In this document: positions 1-6,931 of the stretch, in pieces
Numbering within the stretch: the first letter of the stretch is position 1
Layout of the letters: the number at the start of each line of letters is the position of its first letter
NCBI GenBank assembly: GCA_013335425.1
Contig: JAAXVQ010000058.1
Coordinates: 1 to 9,211 of the forward strand
DNA from: Candidatus Firestoneibacteriota bacterium
GTDB lineage: Bacteria; Oederibacteriota; JAAXVQ01
Direction: 5' to 3'
DNA length: 9,211 nt
Program-made: the position numbers and the translations under genes
The notes under the pieces: generated by a model
The model's database searches: none
Seen by the model: the letters and a program-made list of their open reading frames with translations, nothing else
What the model was told of the DNA's origin: nothing

Positions 1-963
1 AGTGCCCGGAAGAGCGCTAAGAATTCCGAAACTCAATTGGTATGGCTTATGGATAAATCCACCCAGAACCTGATCCGGGGCATGGCTGCTGGAAACGGTG
101 TCTTGTGGCTCAGCGATGCCATGCTTTCCGGCCGGGGATTGCAAGCCGGCATCGTGCAATCCGCCCTGCAAGCGGTCTGTCCTGAAAAGTTGCTGCAAAC
201 ACCGGTTGGTTCAGAAGTGGGCAAGCAACCCGAAGGGTTTGTGGCCGGCCTGAGCAATGGGCGGGTCGATAGGGTGAAGGTAGAGGTTACTACCGCAAGC
301 GGAATAAAAGAAGAAGTCTGGGTGGCCAGCCCGGTTATCTTGACTTTAGTAGGAGACCGGGAAGACGCTTTAACGGCGTTTTTACAAGGGCAAGCCTCCG
401 GTTCCCAGGTGGCGGCCTTGCCTTTCAATGGTGCATATTTTGAAGCTTTACCTAAGGGCATGATGTCGGATTTTATGCAGGCATATGGAAATGAATTGGC
501 CAAGTCTCCGTTTTTCTCAGCCAATCAACGCTTGGACGCCGTAGGTGCTTTGGCCAGGGAGTTTTACCGGTTGAAACTTATGCCGAAAATGCCCGAAGCA
601 AACCGTCAGAAAATCGAACACGAGGCCATGGCGCGGGTTATGTTCCGCTTGTTGACGCATGAAGCCAAAATCATGGCAGGCAATGAGGCACGTACTCAGG
701 TTTTTACGGAAGCGTTGTTGGCGGTCAGCGCGTTGTTCGAAACTGGACAAGGTTACGCGGGCAAATCCATGATTATTGGAAAAAATCGCTCGAAATCAGG
801 CTCTGAGATCGAAATTTACGTTCCCCGGGATTTAAGTAGGGGTGCTTTACGCCGCTATATCTCGTTCTGGGAAAATCAGGACGGCTTTGAACTGGTTCAA
901 GACTTGAAAGATCAAATGAGAAAACTGCAATTGCGTGATTTCCGCATCGGCAGTGCGGCTTAG
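1..963 (+). CDS. hypothetical protein, probably truncated at its 5' end by the window edge
   Basis: I do not recognise this protein. The frame ends at TAG 961-963 and has no stop back to base 1, so the gene probably begins outside the window. Internal start candidates are TTG 37 and ATG 49, and neither has a convincing Shine-Dalgarno sequence, which favours truncation. From ATG 49 it would be 304 residues. The first third is a mixed Gly/Ala/Val-rich region. The middle is predominantly helical and charged (Arg, Lys, Glu, Ala), roughly codons 170-260 of the open frame. The C-terminus is basic and amphipathic, ending in DFRIGSAA. I see no signal peptide, membrane segment, Cys/His metal cluster, Walker motif or catalytic signature. 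It could be the C-terminal domain of a larger protein. Coding is supported by length and by codon use similar to the neighbouring genes; function is unknown. Confidence 0.75.
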   Translation, partial: SARKSAKNSETQLVWLMDKSTQNLIRGMAAGNGVLWLSDAMLSGRGLQAGIVQSALQAVCPEKLLQTPVGSEVGKQPEGFVAGLSNGRVDRVKVEVTTASGIKEEVWVASPVILTLVGDREDALTAFLQGQASGSQVAALPFNGAYFEALPKGMMSDFMQAYGNELAKSPFFSANQRLDAVGALAREFYRLKLMPKMPEANRQKIEHEAMARVMFRLLTHEAKIMAGNEARTQVFTEALLAVSALFETGQGYAGKSMIIGKNRSKSGSEIEIYVPRDLSRGALRRYISFWENQDGFELVQDLKDQMRKLQLRDFRIGSAA

Positions 964-1000
964 TACAACTGGTAGAGTAGGGCTTGTTAGACGGATTCTA

Positions 1001-1069
1001 TTTGCTTTAACCGGAGCGCAAGTCGGACCTTTAGGCGTCCGCTTGAAATCGTTCGGCAAATGGATTTTT
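1001..1069 (+). other. imperfect stem-loop in the gap after the first gene, possible terminator or structured RNA
   Basis: The gap at 964-1239 holds no convincing gene. Within it, nested complementary segments fold into one hairpin. TTTG 1001-1004 pairs with CAAA 1057-1060. CCGGAGCG 1011-1018 pairs with CGTTCGG 1050-1056, with one bulged G and one G-U. CAAG 1019-1022 pairs with CTTG 1042-1045, and CGGAC 1024-1028 pairs with GTCCG 1037-1041, around an 8-base loop. About 20 pairs form, interrupted by bulges. A short T-rich run (1065-1069) starts a few bases after the stem, so a weak intrinsic terminator for the first gene is the simplest reading. The distance to the T run and the bulges make this uncertain. 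I match it to no known riboswitch. Confidence 0.4.
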
Positions 1070-1126
1070 ATTGTTGGCTGCCTTTGTCCGGCGGGCGACA
1101 CGGAGTCGGAATCAGGGCATGACGCA

Positions 1127-1154
1127 TTGCGGATAAGAACACTTTCCGTATTAT
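1127..1154 (+). promoter_or_regulatory. weak sigma70-like promoter candidate for the YkgJ-family gene
   Basis: TTGCGG (1127-1132; 3 of 6 to the -35 consensus) and TATTAT (1149-1154; 5 of 6 to the -10 consensus) are separated by 16 bases. They lie about 85 bases before the chosen start of the cysteine-cluster gene. The -10 box is good and the -35 box poor, so this is a candidate only. It fits the idea that this gene is transcribed separately from the upstream one. Confidence 0.3.
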
Positions 1155-1239
1155 CTAAGTACTTCAAAACCATCAAAATAACCGGATGTCTCCGGAAACG
1201 AGAGCTGCTTTGTGTTTGCGGAGCAATACAGGCGGAACG

Positions 1240-1956
1240 ATGACGGAAAGCAAAAAATGCAACAGTACTAAAAAAATGCGCGGCAAATCAATGCGCACGG
1301 TTGTGCGTTTTTCCACCTGGCTGCGCGCCACGCGCTTGGCGCTCGCAAGGGGAACAGGTGTGGAAGTGCCATGCGGAACCTGCCGGGCGTGTTGCACCTC
1401 TTCCTATTTCATTCATATCAGCCCTCGAGAAACGCGGACTTTGGCGCGCATACCGAAGAAGTTTTTAACCGCGGCCCCTGGTTTACCCAAAGGCCATGTC
1501 CTGTTGGGCTATTTTGAAAACGGCCATTGTCCCTTGTTTGTCGAGAATGCCTGTTCGATTTATGCCGACCGTTCCTTGACCTGCCGCAACTACGATTGCC
1601 GGATTTTTACCGCCACGGGGTTGGCCGCCGGTGGACCGGAGAAGGTCAATATTAACCGAAAGGCACACAATTGGAAGTTCGCTTATCCTACTCAGCGCGA
1701 CCGCGATCAACAAACGGCTCTGCGGGCGACGGTGAAATTCCTGCAAGCGAGGGACGGGAGTTTCCCGGCTGGGTTCGTTCCCCGGCGGCCGTCGGTTTTG
1801 GCTGTTTTCGCGATTAAAGTGTACGGGGTGTTTTTACGATACCTGAAGCAGTCCGGGGAAGTCCGTCGGGCTTTGCCGGAGCGCACCCTGATCAAGGCGA
1901 TCATGCGTGCTTATGCCAAGTTCGAACAAAGGGGAGCCGGAGTGTTGAAGCAGTAA
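1240..1956 (+). CDS. YkgJ-type CxxCxxCC cysteine-cluster protein (putative Zn/Fe-binding)
   Basis: This is a 238-residue protein with the cysteine cluster of the YkgJ/CxxCxxCC family, thought to bind zinc or iron; no precise biochemical role is established. Visible are C45-x2-C48-x2-C51-C52 (CGTCRACC), then C97 (in CPLF), C105 (in CSIY), C115 (in RSLTCRNY) and C120, so all eight expected cysteines are present. Roughly 100 residues follow the cluster. They are rich in Arg and Lys, with a hydrophobic stretch near 185-202, and have no motif I recognise. I chose ATG 1240 because GGCGGA precedes it at suitable spacing. ATG 1186 is an in-frame alternative adding 18 unconvincing residues, and ATG 1276 and 1291 are also possible. 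The N-terminus is basic, without a clear signal peptide, so a cytoplasmic location is likely. The gene converges on the ABC-F gene with 51 bases between stops and no clear terminator there. Confidence 0.88.
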   Translation: MTESKKCNSTKKMRGKSMRTVVRFSTWLRATRLALARGTGVEVPCGTCRACCTSSYFIHISPRETRTLARIPKKFLTAAPGLPKGHVLLGYFENGHCPLFVENACSIYADRSLTCRNYDCRIFTATGLAAGGPEKVNINRKAHNWKFAYPTQRDRDQQTALRATVKFLQARDGSFPAGFVPRRPSVLAVFAIKVYGVFLRYLKQSGEVRRALPERTLIKAIMRAYAKFEQRGAGVLKQ

Positions 1957-2007
1957 CTTCGGGTTAAGGCTATGGTCGTTTGCCGGTGGTTGGTCTAATC
2001 CGGTTTT

Positions 2008-3927
2008 CTAAACATCCTCGGTATCCAAAGCCTTCAGTTTTTTTTCGAATTCGGCGGTTTTTGTTTCCCTTTCCTTGGTGGCGGTTTCCAGCTTGCCGTA
2101 GAGAAATCCCAATTGCTGCTCCAGATCTTTCTTCTGTTTGGGCAGTTCCGTCATAGCCGCCACATCGCCGGTCTCGGCTGCGGTGACCAGGCTCTGATTG
2201 TTACGCGCCAAGGAGGCTTCCAGTCCTTCAATACTTTTTTCCAATTCCCTCACGGCGGTCTCCAGCGGTTTGAGGACCCTGGACTTTTCCTGAATCAGCA
2301 CGGCTTTGAGTTTGCGTTGCTGCTCTTTGTCTTTTTTCTCGCTTTTTTCCGGGACGGCGGGGCTTTCGTCTTCGTCGTCCGTATGCGGAGCACGGATCAC
2401 GATTTGATTGCGTATGGCCAAGTCGCGTTTACCGTTTTCGTCCAAGTCCCATCCGATTTCGTTGAGGAAGTCCTGATAGCTGCCGGTGTAGGTGAAGACG
2501 CGGTCCTGGTCAAAGACCACGAACTTGTTGGCCAGGGCATGCAGCATCATTTCATCGTGGGTGACCAGCAGCACCGAACCGTCGAAGATCTCGATGGCGT
2601 TCATGAGGGCTTCGCAGGACTCCATGTCCAAATGGTGCGTCGGTTCGTCGAGCAGCAGCAAGTGGGCGGGGTAGAGAAGGAGTTTGGCCAAAAGCACGCG
2701 GGCGCGTTCGCCGCCGGAAAGCACATTGATTTTCTTCAAGGCCATATCGCCTGAAAACATGACGGCTCCGCAGATATCGCGGATACGCTGGCGCCCGGCG
2801 GTCTGGTCGGCCGAACCGACCTCTTCTTCAATAGTTCGGGTCGCGTCGAGACGGTCGATGTTGGTCTGACCGTAATAGGCGATATCCAGTTTGGGGTGTT
2901 GTTTGACGCTGCCATGCACGGGGTTGAGCTCCTGCACCAGCAGGCGTAAAAACGTGGATTTACCCTTGCCGTTCTTGCCGATGATCGCAATGCGGTCGTT
3001 GCGTCCGATGGTCAGATTCAAATTTTCCAACAAATAAGGTTCGTGCCCCGTATAGGAAAAGGTCAAATCACGGGTTTCCAACATGACCTTGGCCGGGAAT
3101 TCTTCGGAATGAAACTCGAAATCCAGATTTTCGATCTTTTCCAGCTTTTCCATTTTTTCCTGCTTGGCCAAGGTTTTAACCCTGGATTGCACCAAACCGG
3201 CCAGGCGGGCCTTGGCGCGGAAACGCGTGATGAATAATTCGACTTCCTTGCGTTTTTTATCTTCGTTGACGCGGGTTTTTTCGTAGATTTCCTCGTCATG
3301 CATGATCTGGGCGTAATATTTGTCCGTGGTGCCTTCCAGTTTGCGCATTTTTTGGCGGTGGATGCCCAGGGTGTGCGTAATGACCGCATCCATAAAACTG
3401 CGGTCGTGGGTGATGAGCATCAGCTCGCCTTTCCAGGCATTTAAAAATTTGATGAGCCAGCGGATGGAGACGATATCCAGGTAGTTGGTGGGCTCGTCCA
3501 AAAGCAGCAGATCCGGGGCCGAGGCCAAGACCTTGGCCAAGTTCAAACGCACCTGAAAACCGCCGGAAAATTCGGAGGGGGGGCGGTCCATGTCCGATTC
3601 TGTAAAACCCAATCCAAATAAGACTTTTTCGACACGCCAGGAATCATGTTGTTGGTCGGCGGGAAGCCCCATGCAGGCTTCTTCCAAAACCGTTGGCTGA
3701 GTAAAACGGATATGCTGTTCCAAATGGCCGATGGAATAGTGCTTGGGCACCACGATATCGCCGCTGTCCGTTTCCTCCTGCCCGAGGATGATTTTGAACA
3801 AAGTGGATTTTCCGTGCCCGTTGCGCCCGACCAGACCCACCCGTTCCCGGGCGTTCATGGCGAAACCGGTGTTGTCGAACAGGGTTTGAATGCCGTAGGT
3901 TTTTGTCAAGTTCGATATTTTAATCAT
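2008..3927 (-). CDS. ABC-F family ATP-binding protein (putative ribosome-associated translation factor)
   Basis: This 639-residue soluble protein has two ABC ATPase domains and no membrane segments, the ABC-F layout. Characterised members act on ribosomes, as translation factors or antibiotic-protection proteins, rather than in transport. Domain 1 has Walker A GRNGHGKST 34-42, signature FSGGF 120-124, Walker B ending D144-E145, and switch H174. A charged helical linker (about 203-270) matches the interdomain linker that reaches into the ribosome. Domain 2 has Walker A GKNGKGKST 317-325, signature LSGGE 403-407, Walker B D427-E428, and H457. Both catalytic glutamates are intact. Residues about 515-535 are acidic/charged and 535-635 look like a coiled coil, as in Uup- and YheS-like members. 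The ATG at 3927-3925 follows AGGAAAAC. Domain 1 appears to lack the long arm insertion of EttA. The exact subfamily cannot be fixed by eye, and a resistance role is neither shown nor excluded. Confidence 0.95.
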   Translation of the reverse strand: MIKISNLTKTYGIQTLFDNTGFAMNARERVGLVGRNGHGKSTLFKIILGQEETDSGDIVVPKHYSIGHLEQHIRFTQPTVLEEACMGLPADQQHDSWRVEKVLFGLGFTESDMDRPPSEFSGGFQVRLNLAKVLASAPDLLLLDEPTNYLDIVSIRWLIKFLNAWKGELMLITHDRSFMDAVITHTLGIHRQKMRKLEGTTDKYYAQIMHDEEIYEKTRVNEDKKRKEVELFITRFRAKARLAGLVQSRVKTLAKQEKMEKLEKIENLDFEFHSEEFPAKVMLETRDLTFSYTGHEPYLLENLNLTIGRNDRIAIIGKNGKGKSTFLRLLVQELNPVHGSVKQHPKLDIAYYGQTNIDRLDATRTIEEEVGSADQTAGRQRIRDICGAVMFSGDMALKKINVLSGGERARVLLAKLLLYPAHLLLLDEPTHHLDMESCEALMNAIEIFDGSVLLVTHDEMMLHALANKFVVFDQDRVFTYTGSYQDFLNEIGWDLDENGKRDLAIRNQIVIRAPHTDDEDESPAVPEKSEKKDKEQQRKLKAVLIQEKSRVLKPLETAVRELEKSIEGLEASLARNNQSLVTAAETGDVAAMTELPKQKKDLEQQLGFLYGKLETATKERETKTAEFEKKLKALDTEDV

Positions 3928-3949
3928 GTTTTCCTATTATTTCCTAATG

Positions 3950-3962
3950 TTTGTCACACAAA
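3950..3962. promoter_or_regulatory. small dyad TTTGT-CAC-ACAAA at the predicted ABC-F transcription start
   Basis: This is a perfect 5-base inverted repeat with a 3-base centre. It lies just downstream of the predicted start of the ABC-F transcript, at about +2 to +14. The position would suit a repressor operator, but a dyad this short can occur by chance. No regulator gene is adjacent. Confidence 0.25.
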
Positions 3963-3970
3963 ATGTCGGT

Positions 3971-3999
3971 ATTGTAAGGTAGAACCGGGTTGCTGTCAA
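3971..3999 (-). promoter_or_regulatory. strong sigma70-type promoter for the ABC-F gene
   Basis: On the minus strand the -35 box is TTGACA (3999-3994, perfect) and the -10 box is TACAAT (3976-3971, 5 of 6), with exactly 17 bases between. Transcription would start near 3964 and give a leader of about 37 bases containing the AGGAAA ribosome site directly before the ATG. This is the clearest promoter in the window. Confidence 0.75.
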
Positions 4000-4005
4000 A
4001 GCATT

Positions 4006-4046
4006 TACGCGAGCAAATTACTTGCGCAAGGAAAGACTCTCGCGTA
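4006..4046. promoter_or_regulatory. nested dyad-symmetric element in the divergent promoter region
   Basis: TACGCGAG (4006-4013) and CTCGCGTA (4039-4046) form a perfect 8-base inverted repeat. Almost exactly at its centre lies a perfect 10-base palindrome, CTTGCGCAAG (4021-4030). The spacers are 7 and 8 bases, and the two symmetry centres differ by half a base. The central palindrome contains the proposed -35 of the phosphorylase promoter, and the right arm touches its -10. The element begins 7 bases upstream of the ABC-F -35 box. This suits an operator for a dimeric or tetrameric regulator acting on one or both divergent genes. That function is inferred from symmetry and position only. Confidence 0.45.
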
Positions 4047-4050
4047 CAAT
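4022..4050 (+). promoter_or_regulatory. candidate sigma70-type promoter for the glucan phosphorylase gene
   Basis: TTGCGC (4022-4027; 3 of 6 to the -35 consensus) and TACAAT (4045-4050; 5 of 6) have the optimal 17-base spacing. Transcription would start near 4057 and give a leader of about 135 bases before ATG 4192. The weak -35 lying inside a palindrome suggests a regulated promoter that may need an activator or be repressed; this is inference. Confidence 0.45.
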
Positions 4051-4177
4051 GCCTAAATTCTTCCGCGTTTCCGGGGGGATGCAGGGCCTACATGAAGATG
4101 ATACGCTGATTCCGTTTCAGTCCGGTTGGGTTACGTTGGGGGTTGGCGGCAACGCATTAGTCTTCGCAGCAAAAGTC

Positions 4178-4184
4178 AAGGAGG
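4178..4184 (+). promoter_or_regulatory. strong Shine-Dalgarno that fixes the phosphorylase start
   Basis: AAGGAGG lies 7 bases before ATG 4192. It decides against the longer in-frame reading from TTG 4126, which would add 22 residues without a ribosome site and unlike the family's N-terminus. Confidence 0.9.
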
Positions 4185-4191
4185 ACAGAAA

Positions 4192-6750
4192 ATGAAGTAC
4201 ATCAAGGTTTTCAATGTTGTACCCCAAATGCCCGAAAAATTAAAGCCGCTGCTGGAGTTGGCCGGGAATTTTTGGTGGGGGTGGAATGCGGACGCCTTCA
4301 ACATTTTCCGGCACATTAACGCCGATGAATGGTCGTCCGTCAGCCACAATCCAATTAAGTTTTTAAGCCAGGTATCCCAAGCGCGGTTGGAAGAACTCAG
4401 CCAGGATGAGGGCTTTTTATTCAACCTGCACCGCGTCATGGAATCTTTTCACGGTTATTTAAGCCGTAAAACTTGGTTTGCCAACCGCTGGCCCAATGCG
4501 GGCTCTTTTTCGGTGGCCTATTTTTCCGCTGAATTCGGCATCAACGAAGGCTTGCCCATGTATGCGGGCGGTTTGGGCGTTTTGGCCGGTGATCATTTGA
4601 AATCGGCCAGCGATTTGGGCGTGCCGCTGGTGGGCGTGGGTTTGGCGTATCGCCAGGGCTATTTCCGGCAATACCTCAACCAGGACGGCTGGCAGCAGGA
4701 ACGATACGTGGAAAATGATTTCTTCAACATGCCCATGTCCCTCATGCGCGACGCGGCGGGCAACATCATATCGGTGGAAGTGGAGTTCCCGGGACGCTTG
4801 GTGACGGCGCAAGTATGGAAAGTTGAAGTGGGGCGGGTGCCTTTGTATTTGCTCGACACCAATGTGCCGCAGAATACGCCTGATGACCGTAATATAACGG
4901 CCAAACTTTACGTGGGTGATGCGGAGACCCGATTGCAGCAGGAAATCGTGCTGGGGATCGGCGGCATCAAGGCCATCTATAAACTGGGTCTTAAACCCAC
5001 CGTGACGCACATGAATGAAGGGCATTCGGCTTTTCTGGCCCTGGAACGCATTGCCCACCATATGGATGTCGATAAATTGAGCTACTTGGAAGCGCGTGAA
5101 CTGGTTGCCGCTTCCAGCTTGTTTACCACGCACACGCCCGTGCCTGCGGGCAACGAAGTTGTGGCCAACGACATGATTGAACGCTATCTTTCCCGGTATT
5201 ACCGGAAATTCGGCATTGGTGCGGAAGAATTCTTCGGCTTGGGGCGCATTAACCCGGGCAACGCCCATGAACCTTTCGGCATGACCGTGCTGGCTTTGAA
5301 AATTTCTTCTCGGGCCAACGGCGTGGCGCGCCTGCATGGCGAGGTTTCGCGCCGGATGTGGCGGGGTATTTGGCCCAATTTCCCGGAAGAGGAAATTCCG
5401 ATCGGGTCCATCACCAACGGCGTACACGTGAATTCTTGGATTTCCATGGAAATGTCCGAACTTTTTGACCGCTACCTGGGGCCGCGCTGGCTGGAGGAAC
5501 CCGGGGATCAAAAAATTTGGGAACGGATTTCCGATATTCCTTCGACCGAACTTTGGCGGACGCATGAACGCCGCCGCGAACGCATGGTGGGGTACGTCCG
5601 CCGTCGTCTGCGTCGGCAACTGGCGGACCGGGGTTGCACGCCCGAGGAAGTCGAGATGGCCGACCAGGTTCTGGACCCGGACGCTTTGACCATCGGTTTC
5701 GCCCGTCGTTTTGCCACCTACAAGCGCGCCACCTTGTTGTTTAAGGACTTGGAACGCCTAACCCGCTTGTTGACGGATAAAAACCGACCGGTACAGATTA
5801 TTTTGGCGGGTAAAGCCCACCCGCATGACGATGCCGGCAAAGGCCTGATTCAGGAAGTGCAGCGCATCGCCCGCAGAGCGGACCTGCGCCGGCATATCGT
5901 GTTCTTGGAAGATTATGATTTGAACTGCGCCCATTACCTGGTCCAGGGCGTGGACGTTTGGCTCAACACCCCCCGACGTCCCATGGAAGCTTCGGGCACC
6001 TCGGGCATGAAGGCGGTTTTCAACGGCGCCATCAATTTGTCGATTTTGGACGGCTGGTGGGATGAAGGTTACAACGGTAAAAACGGCTGGGCCATCGGAC
6101 GCGGGGAAGAATACGCGGACACCGAGTACCAGGACCGCATGGAGAGTGCGGCGCTCTTTCAGATTTTGGAAAACGAAGTAATTCGCCAATTTTATCTCCG
6201 GGGTTCGGACGATATTCCGGAAGTTTGGGTTAAGCTCATGAAGCAGTCCATGACCTCCCTGGGACCGGTATTCAACACCAATCGGATGGTCACCGAGTAT
6301 ACGGAGAAGTTTTATCAGCCGCAGACCCAGCGCCTGGACGTGCTGGCGGCGCAGCAATATGCCGGCATCCGCGAATTGGCGGCTTGGAAATCCAAGGTGC
6401 GCGGCGCCTGGGGGGAAATCAAGATAGAATCCGTGAATGTGGAGCCCCGGCATGACTGGTCCACGGGAACCATGTTGCCCGTCAAAGCTGTTGTGCACCT
6501 CGGGCGTCTGGCGCCGGAAGATGTTCAGGTGGAGATTTTTTACGGGCGGATCGACGGTGATCAGAAACTGTTCGATTCCCGCGTTGTATCCATGGTCAGG
6601 CAAAATCCGCTTCCGGGCGGCAAGTTTTCTTTTCAAGGAGAGATTCCCTGCGCGGTGACGGGGCAGCACGGGTTGACCGTGCGCGTGACGCCGGCCCATC
6701 CCAATTTGGGGCAGCGTACGGAAACGAATTTGATCACCTGGAGCGAGTAG
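4192..6750 (+). CDS. glgP: alpha-glucan phosphorylase (GT35, PLP-dependent)
   Basis: This 852-residue enzyme would release glucose 1-phosphate from the non-reducing ends of glycogen or maltodextrin using phosphate, in the cytoplasm. It matches the shorter bacterial/archaeal alpha-glucan phosphorylase group (TIGR02094 type, as in Thermotoga and Thermus) better than classical muscle- or MalP-type enzymes. The N-terminal 100 or so residues (LAGNFWWGWN near 23-32) fit the DUF3417 domain. AYFSAEFGINEGLPMYAGGLG follows, then the conserved block THMNEGHSAF (272-281). Next come the phosphate/PLP region GFARRFATYKRA (about 502-513) and EASGTSGMKA, where K607 should be the PLP-bound lysine. After about residue 720 there is a C-terminal beta-rich domain typical of this group. 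Key motifs are intact. The gene stands alone: no glgA, glgB or pgm lies in the window. It is probably transcribed from the promoter at 4022-4050 with a leader of about 135 bases. Confidence 0.96.
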   Translation: MKYIKVFNVVPQMPEKLKPLLELAGNFWWGWNADAFNIFRHINADEWSSVSHNPIKFLSQVSQARLEELSQDEGFLFNLHRVMESFHGYLSRKTWFANRWPNAGSFSVAYFSAEFGINEGLPMYAGGLGVLAGDHLKSASDLGVPLVGVGLAYRQGYFRQYLNQDGWQQERYVENDFFNMPMSLMRDAAGNIISVEVEFPGRLVTAQVWKVEVGRVPLYLLDTNVPQNTPDDRNITAKLYVGDAETRLQQEIVLGIGGIKAIYKLGLKPTVTHMNEGHSAFLALERIAHHMDVDKLSYLEARELVAASSLFTTHTPVPAGNEVVANDMIERYLSRYYRKFGIGAEEFFGLGRINPGNAHEPFGMTVLALKISSRANGVARLHGEVSRRMWRGIWPNFPEEEIPIGSITNGVHVNSWISMEMSELFDRYLGPRWLEEPGDQKIWERISDIPSTELWRTHERRRERMVGYVRRRLRRQLADRGCTPEEVEMADQVLDPDALTIGFARRFATYKRATLLFKDLERLTRLLTDKNRPVQIILAGKAHPHDDAGKGLIQEVQRIARRADLRRHIVFLEDYDLNCAHYLVQGVDVWLNTPRRPMEASGTSGMKAVFNGAINLSILDGWWDEGYNGKNGWAIGRGEEYADTEYQDRMESAALFQILENEVIRQFYLRGSDDIPEVWVKLMKQSMTSLGPVFNTNRMVTEYTEKFYQPQTQRLDVLAAQQYAGIRELAAWKSKVRGAWGEIKIESVNVEPRHDWSTGTMLPVKAVVHLGRLAPEDVQVEIFYGRIDGDQKLFDSRVVSMVRQNPLPGGKFSFQGEIPCAVTGQHGLTVRVTPAHPNLGQRTETNLITWSE

Positions 6751-6764
6751 GCGTCCAGGAGGCT

Positions 6765-6817
6765 TTCGGGCGGGATTTCCGGCAGGGGATAGGCTGCGCC
6801 GGATATTTCCGCCCGAA
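6765..6817 (+). other. long GC-rich stem-loop between glgP and the superoxide reductase gene
   Basis: TTCGGGCGG (6765-6773) pairs perfectly with CCGCCCGAA (6809-6817). Inside, TCCGGC (6778-6783) pairs with GCCGGA (6798-6803), giving 15 pairs with a small internal loop and a 14-base apical loop. It starts 15 bases after the glgP stop. No run of T follows on the plus strand, so it is not a standard intrinsic terminator. It may instead stabilise the 3' end of the glgP message, pause polymerase, or be a dispersed palindromic element. The rest of 6751-6931 shows no convincing promoter. Confidence 0.55.
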
Positions 6818-6931
6818 GCTTGAACCGTTTATTTCCTGTGGTGTCAAAATAACGGAACTTTCCACTTCGAAGCGTCAAACTGTTTGCACGGCAGATTGAA
6901 AAGTAAAAGATGGAAACCTTGAGGAGGGACT

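Noticed and set aside
1186..1239. Longer N-terminus for the cysteine-cluster protein from ATG 1186
   Set aside because: The site before ATG 1186 is weaker than GGCGGA before ATG 1240, and the extra 18 residues look like translated leader. It remains a possible alternative.
935..1243. Plus-strand frame of 102 codons across the gap after the first gene
   Set aside because: It overlaps the end of the first gene and the start of the cysteine-cluster gene, has no ribosome site and an unconvincing composition; the gap is better read as non-coding.
1957..2007. Possible bidirectional terminator between the convergent cysteine-cluster and ABC-F genes
   Set aside because: Only a 4-base TAAC/GTTA stem with no adjacent T tract is visible, too weak to call.
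2113..2754. Plus-strand open frame (213 codons) opposite the ABC-F gene
   Set aside because: It mirrors the conserved second ATPase domain and coiled coil on the other strand; Val/Phe/Gln-rich composition is typical of antisense frames.
4459..5619. Long minus-strand open frame (386 codons) inside the phosphorylase gene
   Set aside because: It lies entirely opposite the well-supported phosphorylase reading frame, has His/Arg/Phe-rich antisense composition, and has no domain motif or ribosome site.
5758..6699. Minus-strand open frame (313 codons) inside the phosphorylase gene
   Set aside because: It is an antisense shadow of the phosphorylase gene with the same biased composition and no recognisable protein family.
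6820..6850. Promoter for the superoxide reductase gene (TTGAAC and CAAAAT)
   Set aside because: Both boxes match only 4 of 6 and the spacing is 19 bases, so it is not better than chance.
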